From: Rosa chinensis
Lineage: Eukaryota > Streptophyta > Magnoliopsida > Rosales > Rosaceae
DNA: 64,000 nucleotides
Direction of reading: 5' to 3'
Assembly (NCBI RefSeq): GCF_002994745.2
Contig: NC_037088.1
Coordinates: 2,485,001-2,549,000 of the forward strand
Below, in pieces: positions 50,378 to 62,454 of the stretch (position 1 is its first letter; every line of letters starts with the position of its first letter). Under the pieces are notes generated by a model. That model had not been told where the DNA came from. It did not search any database and worked only from the letters and a program-made list of their open reading frames with translations. Position numbers and translations under genes: made by a program.

Positions 50378-51899
50378 GAGGAACTAAAATCTGTTGAATG
50401 CCTCCAACCTGCTTCCCGATGCTGCAAAGAGTATGTTAGTTTTTCAATTACCTTTTGAAGGCACCTAGTTTTAGAGTAAAAGGAACTGGAATTGAATATC
50501 TTTCAAATTTGTTTGTTCTAGCCATGTAAGAAAAATGAGGTAATTCTCTTTATATAATGTTAGTCATCTTCTAGTAGATTGAATATGAATATTTTGCAGG
50601 ATTGCTGATTTTGAGACTGCGAATCCAGATCCGTTAATACCAACGTAAGAATATCACCATATTTTTGTAAAGTTTAGTTTGCATTATGTGCATTGTGATC
50701 CTTTTTCTAGTTTTGCATTCCATGAGGGGTGTCTCCAACTTATACTAAGATAGTCAGACACAGAGCATCTTGAAGTTTCTAAATTTTTATTTGCAAAAGA
50801 GCCAGATGTTTTACCTTTGTAATGGATTTGCAGGATTTGCGAATGCTTGTTTGTACCTGCGTATAGCTTCTGGTCTTCTAGTACCAGAAGCCAAGCTGTT
50901 TCTGCATTTGGAGGATTTGCTTTATGTGGTTAAAGCCAAACCCCATGATCGCAGGATGATGTGTGACTCACCGATTGTGCAAACTAAGCTGAGCCAGTAA
51001 GGCTGCATTCTTGTTCTTTGTAGTTACTCTTTCTTGTTTTAGTTATATATGCAGGGGATCTCTGAGCTTTTCCTTTGTAATGATTTGTTCTTTGTTCTTT
51101 GGTTGCATTTTGCAGAAGCGATTCTCTCTGTAAATATTCTCATTCTAGCGTCTCATGTGATTCTGAATTTCAGTCAGAGGTTGTGAAAGATAACTCGTTG
51201 TCAAAGGTCAGTACCGGTGCACATCTTCCAGGCAAATGCTTTTGAATTGCTAAAATGTTCTGGAAATGAATGAATTTGTTCTATTCATTTGCAAGTGAAG
51301 TCTACTGTTATTTAATAAAGATATTTCCAGGCTAGTTTAGTAAATTTAGGACATGGACTCTCTCTTCTAGGAATTCAAATTATGAAGGTATTGAGTAATC
51401 TTGATGCGGACTAATATGTAGTTTGCGAGCAATGTGACATTGTCCACTTAATGTTCGATATAAATAATTTATTTTTTAATCTTCTGTTACATAAAACCTA
51501 TGTACAGGCCCAAGAGCTCCTAAGCATTATTGCTGCAGTGGAGGTGACAGTTTCCGAACTAGAACATGAGTTGGTTGCATTGCATTTCCAACTAAGTCAA
51601 GAAAGAAATGAAAGAAGGCTGGCAGAATATCGTCTGAGGCATCCATCTCCTCGGTTAGTGTCTCCTCGCCCGTCCAGCATTATGAAACTGCCGGTATAAT
51701 GTCTTGTCATATATTGATCTCATATTGTTTAATGACCTGGCTGAAATAGAGTAATATTGCTTATTTTATGGATGTTGTCATTAATATCGTTCTCTGTGCT
51801 TATTTAGATTTCATCTTCCAGAATGTCTGCTGACCACCCGACGTGGGTATCCAACTGGGGGATTAACAGCACGTGCAATACAGTTGGGCAGTAAATCTG
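50378..51899 (+). pseudogene. MIP1-like leucine-zipper gene fragment, copy 2
   Basis: Exon 51508-51693 (AQELLSIIAAVEVTVSELEH, then ALHFQLSQERNERRLAEYRL) is open and equals 19499-19684 with few changes. Exon blocks 50834-50996 and 51116-51206 match copy 1. The coiled-coil exon corresponding to 19137-19253 is deleted, as is the intron sequence around it. DUF547 is again absent. The Tat element at 52405 cuts the region downstream. Not functional. Confidence 0.65.
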
Positions 51900-52404
51900 T
51901 TTTACTGGCACATGCCATGCACGTGCAATCGTTTAGATATCTGGGAAGTCGTGCACATGCCTTGGCTTGAAGACGTCAGATCTGAAGTGTGGTGATTTTC
52001 TGAGCTACCAGTTGACGATCCATCTCCCATCACTTGTTTGTGGTACGTTGCATTTCAAATTTGATTAGAAGGGTTGAATCGCTTGCGCATGATAATATGG
52101 AGTTGTCATACCAATGAAAAGATCTAAAACAAAATATCCAAGGGTGTTTTAGCTGAACTACTATTTATAAATCGTTTATTTGATTTAGAGATGTAAAGAT
52201 TCTGAAAAGAAAAAATACGTTTTAGAAACTTGTGATACAGAACATAATGATATGGGTGAAGATTGCGCAAGCAAGATACTGGCACTTATCTGAATGTAAT
52301 ATAGTGTTTTTTCTGTGTTTCATTACAGAACTTGTGGTTGATTGCCTATTACTCTATTAGTAATATATGGTAATGCAAAAGACTTGAAGATAATTTGATG
52401 ATAT

Positions 52405-53220
52405 TGTTTGAGCCCAAAAGTATTTTTGGCAAGATCCTTTGGTGGGTTCAAGCCAGTGGGCCGATACCTGCGGCCCAAAAATAAAACTACTCGGGTTTGG
52501 GTTGAAGCTTCGCCCATTCAGTGACTCATAAGGAGACGAAACCTTCTTGAAATTGAGTAGTAGAGATTAAACAGGAAACTTCAATTAAGAATCCTTCTAA
52601 GGCAAGGAGCAGTCGAAACCCTAGGGTATAAGTACAGGGTTAAGCGGTGAAATCAAGACATCTCTTTCTCGAATCAATCAATCCCAGCGATTACAAAGCC
52701 TCCCCGGAGCAAACCTTCAACCTCGTTGAAACCCGGTGACTGCCCGCCAGTCCTAGTCTCCTCGTGAGCCGACTGTCAGCATCACCAGATCAACCTGGCG
52801 ACCGTGCTTCCAGTCCTAGTCTCCTCGCGAGCCGACTGCCAGTACTACCGCCACCGATACAACCAGCGAAGCAAGGGTAACGCCCTCGCAACCCAGCAAA
52901 GCTAAAGATACGCTTTAGCAAACCTCGTGCTTTCTCAGAACTTCCCAGTGATTGCTCTGCTCAACCTACAACGTTGAGTATCGATTTTGGTGACCAAAGA
53001 GATCACACCCAAAGTCCTTATCCGTAAGGCAAAAGTCCTTTTCCGAAAGGCTAGAGAAGAACCCTGTGACGAGGTTGGTGCTCTCCTCGTCCACAGCGCT
53101 TGAAGAATAAGTCAGGTCAAGGGACTACCCCAACAACTGCACCCCGCGGTGCTGGCACGCCTGCGCAATCACTTGTTCAAAAGAGACAGTTTGCAAGCCA
53201 ACTGGTTTTGGAGCCAAACA
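52405..53220 (+). repeat. 5' LTR of the Tat element (816 bp)
   Basis: Starts TGTTTG and ends CAAACA, a perfect terminal inverted repeat. The right end directly precedes the primer binding site. Contains several copies of CAGTCCTAGTCTCCTCG-CGAGCCGACTG-like text (52750-52845). Confidence 0.9.
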
Positions 53221-53223
53221 TTT

Positions 53224-53241
53224 TGGCACGCCCGGTGGGAC
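53224..53241 (+). other. Primer binding site of the Tat element
   Basis: TGGCACGCCCGGTGGGAC begins with TGG three bases after the LTR, as expected for pairing to a tRNA 3' CCA end. I cannot name the tRNA with certainty. Confidence 0.7.
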
Positions 53242-53426
53242 AACAATAGTGTTTCTTTGTGAACGCAACCATTGGGAAGTCTAGTGATAACCCTTACCAA
53301 AAGGGCTACGCTAACTGCTCAAAACATAAGACCTCCAGTTACAGACCGCATTCTCGCGCGGACTGTCGTGGTCTTTCTGAAGAACAAGTAACGCAACAAT
53401 TCTCTCATTAGCCCCCATCTCCCGGT

Positions 53427-56400
53427 ATGTCAACTGCAAAAGATGAGAATCGCTCGACCACTACTGAGGGTCAGAGCGCCAATATTAATCAGGCCAGCGA
53501 GCCTGTTATCCCCGCCACTGTCAACACTGCAGTGGAAAGTGGAGAAGAAGAGGCTTTTGTTCCGAAGCCTATTCCGGAAGGAGCGACCTATGAGGTCAAG
53601 TTCGCAATCATCATGGAGAACATCGAGAACCATCGCAAGAAGATGGATGCTGATTTTGCCAGGGAAACTACAAAGGCGGATAAGCTCCTCCGCGAACTGG
53701 ATCAGCGTATGACTCGACACACAGAGAATACCCTACAGCAGATCGCACAATCAGAAAGTGCTGTGAAGGCACACGCTGCAGGTATCGCTAGCGAGCAGGA
53801 TCAGCGTCAAAAGGCAATTTTGGAAGCTATAGCGGACCACACTAAGCAGACAGCATCGGACTTGGCAGGCCTTCGCAAGGATGGGGCTAACCTAGCAACC
53901 GAGGTAGCTATGCAGAGAGCAGAATTGAATCAAGCAAGAGAAGTATTGAACCAAGCTTTAGGGGATCCTAATGCTATCATTGGCTCTCTTGGCCAACCAT
54001 CCGGTTCAGGCAAGTACGTGCCGCCAAATCAGCGCGAGAAGACTGCTTCATCAAGCGGACACGCCACCAGACAGAGGCATCAGGCCTCAAAAGGTGCGGG
54101 GACTTCGTCCAGCCCTGCTGCGTTCGTTCAGTACGACAGCGACGGAACAGAAATGGTGTATCAGGAATTGCCAGGAAGTTATTATGGGCTCGACCAGACC
54201 GGCACCCTGATCAAGATAGCAGCTCTGTCAAAGGAAGAGATTAGGCCAACGGTAACTCTTCAGCAATAGGCTACTACTCGCGTTGTGCATGTCGGGGATG
54301 GATCGACAATGGTGAACCAGGCAGTACCTGTGCAATCTGCTCACCAGATTGCGGCGACACCTCCTCCTCCTCCTCCGGGCCCAGATTATGTAAGACGTGA
54401 TGAAGTAGAGGAGATGATCAGATTGGCCAACCATAAGGCCCAGCCGGATGGGGTCTATGAAGGACCTTTCCCGCCACACATCATGCTCGCACCTTTTCCC
54501 CGGGGTTGTAAGAATATCATATTTTCTACTTTTTCAGGGGAGGACACTGAAGATGCGGCGACGCATCTGGCCAGGTTTAGGGTACAGTGTGGCCAATACC
54601 AGAATGATGATGTCCTCAAATGTAGGATTTTCGGCACTTCTCTGTCAGGCGCCGCCTTCAGATGGTTTTCTAAGCTTCGACCAGGAACAGTGGCGGATTG
54701 GCCGGCAATGGAACTGCTCTTCCGTGAAATTTTTGGGACTATAGAGCCTGAAGTAGACCTAGCCTCTCTCACTCAGATGGCCCAGCAGCCTACAGAATCA
54801 GCAGTTGCCTATCTTCAGCGTTTTCAAATCCAGAAAGCCAAACTGAATGTCATCCTGCCCGAGAGGGAGTTAGTCAAGTTGGCGGTCAAGGGTTTGGAGC
54901 CCCGTCAACAAAAGAAGCAGCATGGCAGCATGATTTAGTCGATGGGGGAGCTCATCACAGAAGTGGGCAGTTTCGAGCATCTCCTCAGAGAAACAGACTC
55001 GAGGAAGAATGCCTCTAGAGGGACGTACGTGCCAGGTAAGCATCGTACCGTAGCAGCCCTGAGCTACCAACCGGCCACCTACGACCCTTATTACCACCAT
55101 AACGCTGAAGAAGTGGTCCAGGATGATGAAGAGGACGAGGATAATGATATAGCGGCCTACGAGTTAACCGGAAAAAAGAATCCGTCCTTGAAACAGCTGA
55201 AAATTTCCAAGGAACCTGTTAAGCTCAAATCGATGGCCTTCACCAAACCGGAGTTTGCGACATACACTTATGATGCCAATAAGGCCCACGAGATCCTTGA
55301 CGAGATGATCGCTGCGAAGATGGTGAAGACTGATTTTGGACCTTTTCCGCGGCCAGAGCAGTTGAAGGGGAAGAAATATTGCAAGTTCCATAATCTGTGG
55401 AATCACAACACCGCGGACTGTGTAAAGCTCAAAGACCAGATTCAGGTATGGCTTAATAATGGTAGTTTGCAGGTAGAGGCTCCAGTCACAGCGGCGGCAC
55501 TAGTTGACATAGATCCCTTTCCAGACACTGGGATCAACATGGTCAATGTAGAATGGACCAAACAGCAGCGACGGAAACCAGCTCTGGATTTGGGTTCGAA
55601 CGAGCAGAGTGAGAAGCCCATCGCGGATGAGACACCTGCCAAGGGTAAAATTGAATCAACCAATCAGGCCTCATTCGTGATCTTGTGCTCGCGATGTAAA
55701 GAAGAATGCGGTATCCAAGTGTCGCACTAAGAGGTCGAGCAGACATTTCACTTTGGTTCCCTACCACCAATCAAGTGGGCTTCGTCGTCGCGGAACTATC
55801 AGCTTTCCAATCCAAGAGAAAGGGAGAAGATGGCGTCGCCACCGTCCCCCAAAGACTCCAACTTATTCATGAAACTGAAAGCAGCCGCAGGCGGTCCGAA
55901 ACATGAGAGAGCCAGGAGCGAGTGCAAGAATAGTCTGACCAAACCCTACATACCACCTGCTTCAGTCAACCCTATCAAGGAGGGCAAATGGTACACCAGG
56001 GAAAAGGGCAAAGCGGTGGAGATTAGCTCGTCCAGAAAAAAGAAGCTACAACGCAGGTTTGGGGAAGCCAAGCACGCTTTAGAGGCTCTAGATCAGGGCC
56101 TGATCAAGCCTTCACAACTGGTCAAGTCGCCCGAGCAATACCGGAGAGAGATGGAGATGTTGGCTGCTAAACCGTTGAGGCCTCCCCGTAGCTTTAATAA
56201 ACAAACAGATTCACTAACAGGGGCCCCAAAGCCCAGTGTATTTTACAGGATTACTGAGGAGCGCTCACCTCCTCTTGCAAGAATGGAGAACTCGCCAACG
56301 CGGCGGCCACATGTTAAACGCAGGCTTTTCCGTGAGGAGCCAGTGGTCAAAACTTCGGTCTTTGACAGACTGGGGGGCAAGGACAGGGCTAGCGACACCC

Positions 56401-56530
56401 TACAGTGGCGGCCCAAGAAAGTCCAAAGTGTGGTCATGTCTGCCTCAGAGGAGCACCTGAAACCGGAGGACCCTAAGCCAGCTGCCGTGACACAAGAGCT
56501 TGAACATTGCGAAGTAAAGGCCTCACAGAA
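53427..56530 (+). pseudogene. Gag region of the Tat element, interrupted
   Basis: One frame runs from ATG 53427 with stops TAG at 54267-54269, TAG at 54936-54938 and TAA at 55728-55730. The first part is coiled-coil rich. The middle part is the retrotransposon gag domain (HLARFRVQCGQYQ, FRWFSKLRPGTVADW, VAYLQRFQIQKAKL). A zinc-knuckle-like C-x2-H-x4-H-x4-C (YCKFHNLWNHNTADC) lies around 55377-55422. Near 56530 the reading moves to another frame. Gag would form the particle. Not functional as it stands. Confidence 0.88.
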
Positions 56531-57442
56531 GGATCGCTGGTGGATTGTTTGGCTAAGCAATTCCAAACCGATATCCCGGCCGCGGAGCCTAAGCTTAACT
56601 TGGAAGACGACATGGAGGAAACAGAGACAACTGACGTTTCTTGCAATATGGTCTACGTGCTCCCCGCGAGATATGCATTACCAGTCGCTGCTCAGGACTG
56701 TGTGGGGGCAGAAGAAGAAGGTGTACAGCCATTGAAGGTCACATCAGCAGCCGCGACACCTGTAGAAGACACGGTCCCTCAAGAAACGGAAGAGGCTCCG
56801 AACAAGGGGTCACTCATGAACTTCTCCAAGCCAACGCCAGCTATGGTCCAACACATGCGACCGCTATACATCACGGCAGTCATTGGCGGTATCAAAGTTA
56901 GTAAAATCATGATTGACACCGGAGCTGCCGTTAATGTCGTTACTACTAGGACCATGCACTTGCTTGGGATCAAGCGGGAGAAAATCCAGTCCACATCTCT
57001 CGCACTCAAAAATTTCGCGGGTACTGTAACAAAAACCCTAGGATTATTGTTCTTACGTATTAAGGTAGGACCAGCAGAGGGGGTTTATGCCTTCTTCGTG
57101 ACGGATTGCTATGCGGCCTACAGTGCCATCTTAGGCAGAGACTGGATCCACAGGAGTTACTGCGTACCCTCAACACTTCATCAAGAGCTGGTTATGTGGA
57201 ATAGGGAAACAAATACGGCGGAGGTGGTCAGGGCAGATCCTCGTCCATTTCTAGTTTCCGCAAACTATGTAGATGCCAGATACTATTTGGAGCCTATCAC
57301 TCCATTACAAGTTAGTGGCATTGATGATAAGGGCCGCCCCACAGGGGTGACGGCCTCTGAACTGGCACAGTGGGGGCTTACGCTCGGAAAAGAAGGCTTG
57401 GAAAGGCCTGGCCACGCTGTGCCCAAACCTTTAACCGATTAA
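56531..57442 (+). pseudogene. Aspartic protease region of the Tat element
   Basis: In the frame +2 relative to gag. The active site is MIDTGAAVNVV, preceded by PLYITAVIGGIKVSK. The flap/GRD part is AILGRDWIHRSYCVPS. The frame ends at TAA 57440-57442 where the reverse transcriptase continues in another frame, so a one-base change lies near 57400. Confidence 0.88.
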
Positions 57443-58656
57443 TGGATTACAACCTCTCGGCGGAGGGGATAGAGGCCTTCCATTCGATACATGAACGGCT
57501 ATCGTCATATATGGTGGAAAAAGAGGCTTATGATCGCATCGCGACCTTAGAGGTCGTTAATGAAGAACTTTCTGATCTGGTGCGCGAAGATGAAGTCAGC
57601 ATTCAACTTGCCCCGGCAGCGCTGGACGATACACCTCCTAAAGTCAGAGACCCTATTGAGAAGGTTAATCTAGGAACAGTGAGCGAGCCTATGGAGGTGT
57701 CTATCAGCGCTTACTTAGAGCCTAGCGAGAAACAGAGGCTCACTGAATTGTTATTAGAATTTAAGGATTGCTTTGCGGAGAAGTATGAAGACATGCCTGG
57801 CTTGTCACCAAATTTGGTTTGCCATCAATTACCAACTCTTCCTGACAAGAGGCCCGTCAAGCAAGAACCTCGACGAATGAATTCGGAGACCCAGGTTCTT
57901 ATAAAGGAGGAGGTAGAGAAGATGCATAAGTCGGACATTATTAGGGTCGCCAAGTATAATCAGTGGCTATCTAATATAGTGCCTGTCCGGAAAAAGAACG
58001 GCAAGATGAGAGTCTGCGTAGATTATAGAGACTTGAATCTTGCTACACCTAAGGATGTGTACCCTATGCCGGTCGCGGATATGTTGGTAGATGCTGTGGC
58101 AGGACATGAGTTGTTATCCTTCATGGATGGCACTGTAGGATATCACCAGATTCCAGTCGCTGAAGAAGACAGACACAAGACCGCTTTCCGCTGTCCTAGA
58201 TTCGCGGGAGTTTTTGAATATGTGGTCATGCCGTTTGGCCTAAAGAACGCTGGTGCGACGTATCAGAGAGCCACGAACTTGATCTTCCACGACATACTGG
58301 GAAAGGTTTTAAAGGTGTACATCGATGACATGGTGGTCAAGTCTCAGAAGAAGGGGGACCACATCGCAGATCTCAGGAAAGTATTTGAGCGCATGCGACG
58401 CCATAGACTCAAGATGAACCCGGCCAAATGCTTGTTTGGGGTCCAGGCAGGAGACTTCCTGGGGTTCATAGTTCATCAGCGAGGAATTGAGGTCCCCGAA
58501 GACAAGGCGAGCGCAGTCATTAACGCATCTCCCCCGCGAACGAAGAAGGACTTACAGCGTTTGTTGGGTAAGATCAATTTCCTAAGACGTTTCATCTCTA
58601 ACTCTGCAGGTAAAATCCAACATTTCTCACCGTTGCTGAGGTTACAAGGGCAGTGA
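57443..58656 (+). pseudogene. Reverse transcriptase of the Tat element
   Basis: Open from 57370 to TGA 58654-58656. Motifs in order: NIVPVRKKNGKMRVCVDYRD, PMPVADMLVDAVAG, FMDGTVGYHQIPVAEEDRHK, TAFRC, VMPFGLKNAGATYQR, the catalytic YIDDMVVKS, and FLGFIVHQRGIEV. All catalytic aspartates are present, but the domain is cut from the rest of pol by a frameshift at its end and a second TAG shortly after. Confidence 0.92.
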
Positions 58657-59830
58657 GTTTGTGTAGGAGCTTAAACATCAAGAGGCTTTCGACAGAATCA
58701 AGGCCTACTTGGCAAGCGCGCCAGTCCTAGTTCCACCTAGAGTTGGAATCCCATTAAAGCTATACATTTTGGCAGCTGAGGCTTCCATCGGCAGCCTGCT
58801 CGCTCAGGATGATGAGGAAGGCATCGAGCATGCTATATTTTACCTCAGCAGGACATTGACGGATTGCGAAACGAGGTACACCCCTATGGAGAAGCTGTGC
58901 CTAACTCTGTATTTTTCGGCGTGCAAGTTGCGGCACTAGATGTTATCCTTTACCACCTGCATCATCGCTCAAACTGACTTGGTCAAATACATGTTGTTGC
59001 GGCCTATTTTGCGAGGCTGCATTGGCAAGTGGATACTAGCTCTCTCAGAGTTTTCGCTCCAATATGTACCTCAGAAAGCTATCAAGGGGCAGGCCATCGC
59101 GGATTTTCTCGCACATCATCCTATGTTGGAGATACCCACTTCGAAGGAATTAGAAATAGCATCCACCACTGTGACCCGACCAGATTTGGCGCGCATCCCA
59201 GAATACGCAGTTTGGTACCAAGCCACAGTCTACTTGCAGCCCTGGGTACTGTTCTTCGATGGCTCAAGAACCGACACTCTGGCCGGAGCAGGGATTGTTT
59301 TGGAAAACCCAGCCGGTGACCGTTTCTCTTATTCCTTCCAACTAGAGTTCCAATGCACAAATAATCAGGCCGAATATGAAGCTCTTATTATTGGACTCGA
59401 AGTCTTATTGGAAATGGGCGTACGGAACGTTCAGATTCGCGGCGATTCTCAGCTCGTTATAAACCAGCTCCAGGAAAAGTATCGATGTGCAAGTTGGTTG
59501 CTTGTACCGTATCTGAATTGCGCCATCGAGCTTCTGGACCAATTTGACGACGTCGATCTGGAGCACATCCCCCGCGAGCGTAACTTTGCAGCTAATGATC
59601 TCGCTCAGCTGGCCACAGGCATTACATTGATGTATGGAGTGTGCGAACGCATTTTGAAAGTTGAGCATCGCACATTACCTTCGTGGCTTGCAAGACCTGA
59701 TCCACCAGATGATCCAGTGGTCGCGGTGCTAGAACCTATCGATGTGGATTGGCGAATCCCGTTGATTGAGTACCTCAAACAACCAGACCCAAGAGCTGAC
59801 AGGAAGATTCGCTTCCTCGCGCTAAATTAA
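58657..59830 (+). pseudogene. Dual RNase H region of the Tat element
   Basis: 58709-59120 is the Ty3-type RNase H attached to reverse transcriptase (LKLYILAAEASIGSLLAQDD, FYLSRTLTDCETRYTPMEK, then QAIADFLAHHP), with a TAG at 58937-58939 in the RHY motif. 59235-59640 is a second RNase H: LFFDGSRT, GAGIVLENP, CTNNQAEYEALIIGLEV, IRGDSQLVINQL and FAANDLAQLA give the D-E-D-D residues of the archaeal/plant type. A TAA (59828-59830) interrupts the junction to integrase. Confidence 0.88.
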
Positions 59831-61048
59831 TTCCTTAGAGGTGATGAGTTGCGGCGACGAGGGGAAGATGGCATAGACTTTCGGTGTGTCTATGGCCGCG
59901 AAGCCAAACGATTAATGCGTGAAGTACACACGGGGATATGTGGGGCCCATCAAGCAGGGCCTAAGATGCGATGGCTTCTGCGACGACATGGTTATTATTG
60001 GCCCAGCATTTTAAAGGATTGTATCGCATTTGCCAAAGGCTGTGAAGATTGTCAAGCGCACGGTCCAGTCCAGCATGTTCCTACCATCCCTATGCAGCCT
60101 ATTATCAAGCCTTGGCCTGCGCGAGGTTGGGCATTGGACTTGATTGGGATGATCCATCCCCATTCTTCTCTTCAACACAAGTTCATCATCGTCGCTACTG
60201 ACTACTTCACCAAATGGGTTGAGGCAGAGCCTTTGAAGGAAGCTTCCGGTGACACCATTCACCAGTTTATTTTTCGTAACATTCTCTGCAGGTTTGGTAT
60301 CCCCGAGGTGCTGGTTTCCGACCGGGGGGCAGCGTTCATGGGCGGCCCCGTCGAGGAGCTTGTCAATGATTTTGGCATCCAATTCATCCACAGCACTCCG
60401 TATTACGCTCAATCTAATGGTCAAGCGGAGGCTAGCAACAAGACAATCATTACCTTACTGAAGAAGATGCTGGTAGAGAACCCTCGACAATGGCACGATA
60501 CTTTGTATGAGACACTTTGGGCCTATCGCACTTCTAAACGGAATCCCACCGCGACAATGCCATACGCACTCATGTTTGGTCATGACGCTGTCTTACCGTT
60601 AGAAATTAACGTTCATTCCCTGCGAGTGCAAGAGCAGCACCATCTGATCGGTGAAGATTATGTTCAGGCAATGTGGCAGGAACACGAAGATTTAAGCGAG
60701 CAGCGCTTGGCTGCTTTGGACAATTTGGTAATGGAAAAACAGCGTATCGCCCGCACCTATGATAAGAGGACGCGTGGTCGTAGTTACAAAGAAGGCGACC
60801 TCGTTTGGAAGGCTATTTTACCCCTTGGCGAAAAGTTAACAGGTCGCGGTAAATGGACGCCGCGATGGGAAGGACCCTTTGTTGTTCACTGGATCTTGAA
60901 GCGAGGGGCTTTTCACCTCCGAGACATTGATGGCGATATCCATCGCAACCCCATTAACGGTCATTTCTTGAAGAAATATTACCCTAGTGTTTGGGAGTTT
61001 GAAGATCCCCCTGATCAATCTCCTGCCCAGGCTGGGGGGCAAACATAA
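59831..61048 (+). pseudogene. Integrase of the Tat element
   Basis: Same frame as the RNase H part, open to TAA 61046-61048 (399 codons from the first ATG). Zinc-binding HHCC domain: H in REVHTGICGAH, CEDCQAH. Catalytic core: ALDLIGMIHP, ATDYFTKWVEAEPL, LVSDRGAAFMGG and SNGQAEASNKTI give D, D and E. The C-terminus has GDLVWKAILPLGEKLTGRGK and WEGPF, the GPY/F module that helps target-site choice. The integrase by itself looks uninterrupted, but it cannot be reached in one frame from gag. Confidence 0.9.
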
Positions 61049-62454
61049 TGTTCATCGGCTTGCATCAGTTCTCTATTCTCTTCCTGCCTTTTCTTTGTGG
61101 CCTGTGAATCATGTCTTTGCTTCCCCGATGAACATTGGGGGGCAACTCAATATCTATCAAGCCTTATTTGAGGCCAGATGTACGTAATAGCCTATACATG
61201 AGGTTTTTTGTTATTAAATCCAAAAATGTTTGTCAAATTTTCATATCTTAAGTCTGCTTGTTTATCCTTGACAAAGTGTGTTAAGCATGAGTATAAGAGC
61301 CTATACAAGAGGCTTTTCGTTTTTATAAGAGCCTATACAAGAGGCTTTTCATTTTTAGGTTAATAACCTTTTGCAAATTTTTGCTCAAAGCGAAAGTTCC
61401 ATTCATAAAGTGGCTTTGCGGCCAGAAGCATACAACAAAACAGACTAATACAGTTACAATTGCAGTGATAAGGCCAAATGTGGCTTTGAAACAACATAAA
61501 GCTTGAGAGTGACTGGATCTGGTTGCGGGGAGAAGGATCTGGGCACTACCGCCGGTGTTATTCCTCTCTTCACTCAGATCCTCCTCCGATCTGAGTCACC
61601 ACTGCTGTCATCGGTACCGGAGGAAGAGGGAAGGAAACAATCCATCATATCCCCTCCTTGGGCCTTTCCTCCGGGCAGGAGTTGGGGTCCAGAGCGAGCG
61701 CGACTCACGACCACATCTACCTCCTGGGGAAAAACGAAAACCTCGTAAACGGGCCCCGGAGGTAGACCGCGGAAGAAGAACAGTAGACCTCAACGTGGCC
61801 TTCCGCCTTTCTTCCCCATACTCCTCGCGGGCAGTCTGAAGAGACGGGCTCCTCAAAATCTGGTTCTGCCACGTTAGGAGCGAGGCGTGTTCTTCGGTTT
61901 AACTAAGACTGGCAAGTTCATCCAGATTTTCAGAAACCAAAGACATGCCGCTGGACCTGAGATTAGGCAGTGAGGCCTACCCAGGTCTTGAGATTAAGCC
62001 ATGAAGCTTATGAATTTGTGGCTAAGGGTGAAATCATGGAAGGAAGATTTTAGAAACTGAAGAAATAGCAGTAGGGCTTGCGAGGTTATCTTTGGGGAAG
62101 ACATGATTGTTTGGTTACATATGCTCTCTGAGTGCAGGTATTTATAATGCCAGTTGCAGTAGTCCCATGCCGCGCGATAGGCCGTTGAAGTACTTTCAAC
62201 GCCATCAATAAGAGAATCAATGCAGTTAAATGCTACAATCTCGGAAATAGAAGATATTGAAGACGCGTGGGAAGCGGGGCAGTCTCCAAGGAGGTAACCG
62301 CCCAAATTGGGATTATCTTTTCAACGGTTTCGGTGTCATTAACTACTGGAATTTAAAAAAATATTTGGGCCAAGCAAAGTGGGCTAAATATTAAACACTA
62401 ATTTTAATATCGTTCATACAAAGCAAAATGCAAAATGGGCCTGAAGTAAGAGGC
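61049..62454. other. 3' region of the Tat element between integrase and the antisense gene
   Basis: Contains GGGGGGCAA purine runs, a short repeat array, and what should be the 3' UTR of the antisense gene. Short + strand frames at 61503-61839 are not recognised. No further gene is supported. Confidence 0.5.
61187..61355. repeat. Three copies of a short GAGCCTATACAAGAGGCTTTT motif
   Basis: TAGCCTATACATGAGGTTTTT at about 61189 and GAGCCTATACAAGAGGCTTT at about 61289 and 61329. AGCCT...AGGCT can pair as a small hairpin. Confidence 0.8.

Larger units (their letters stand above)
43721..52404. repeat. Segmental duplication, copy 2
   Basis: Direct counterpart of 8488-20383. Its right border is set by a Tat-lineage retrotransposon inserted at 52405. 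Sequence left of 43721 (exons 1-5 of allantoate deiminase) has no counterpart in copy 1, so the original unit was longer on that side. Confidence 0.95.

Noticed and set aside
53430..53720. Minus-strand and third-frame open stretches across gag and pol
   Set aside because: Shadows of the gag and pol frames; gag, protease, reverse transcriptase, RNase H and integrase motifs all lie on the plus strand frames.
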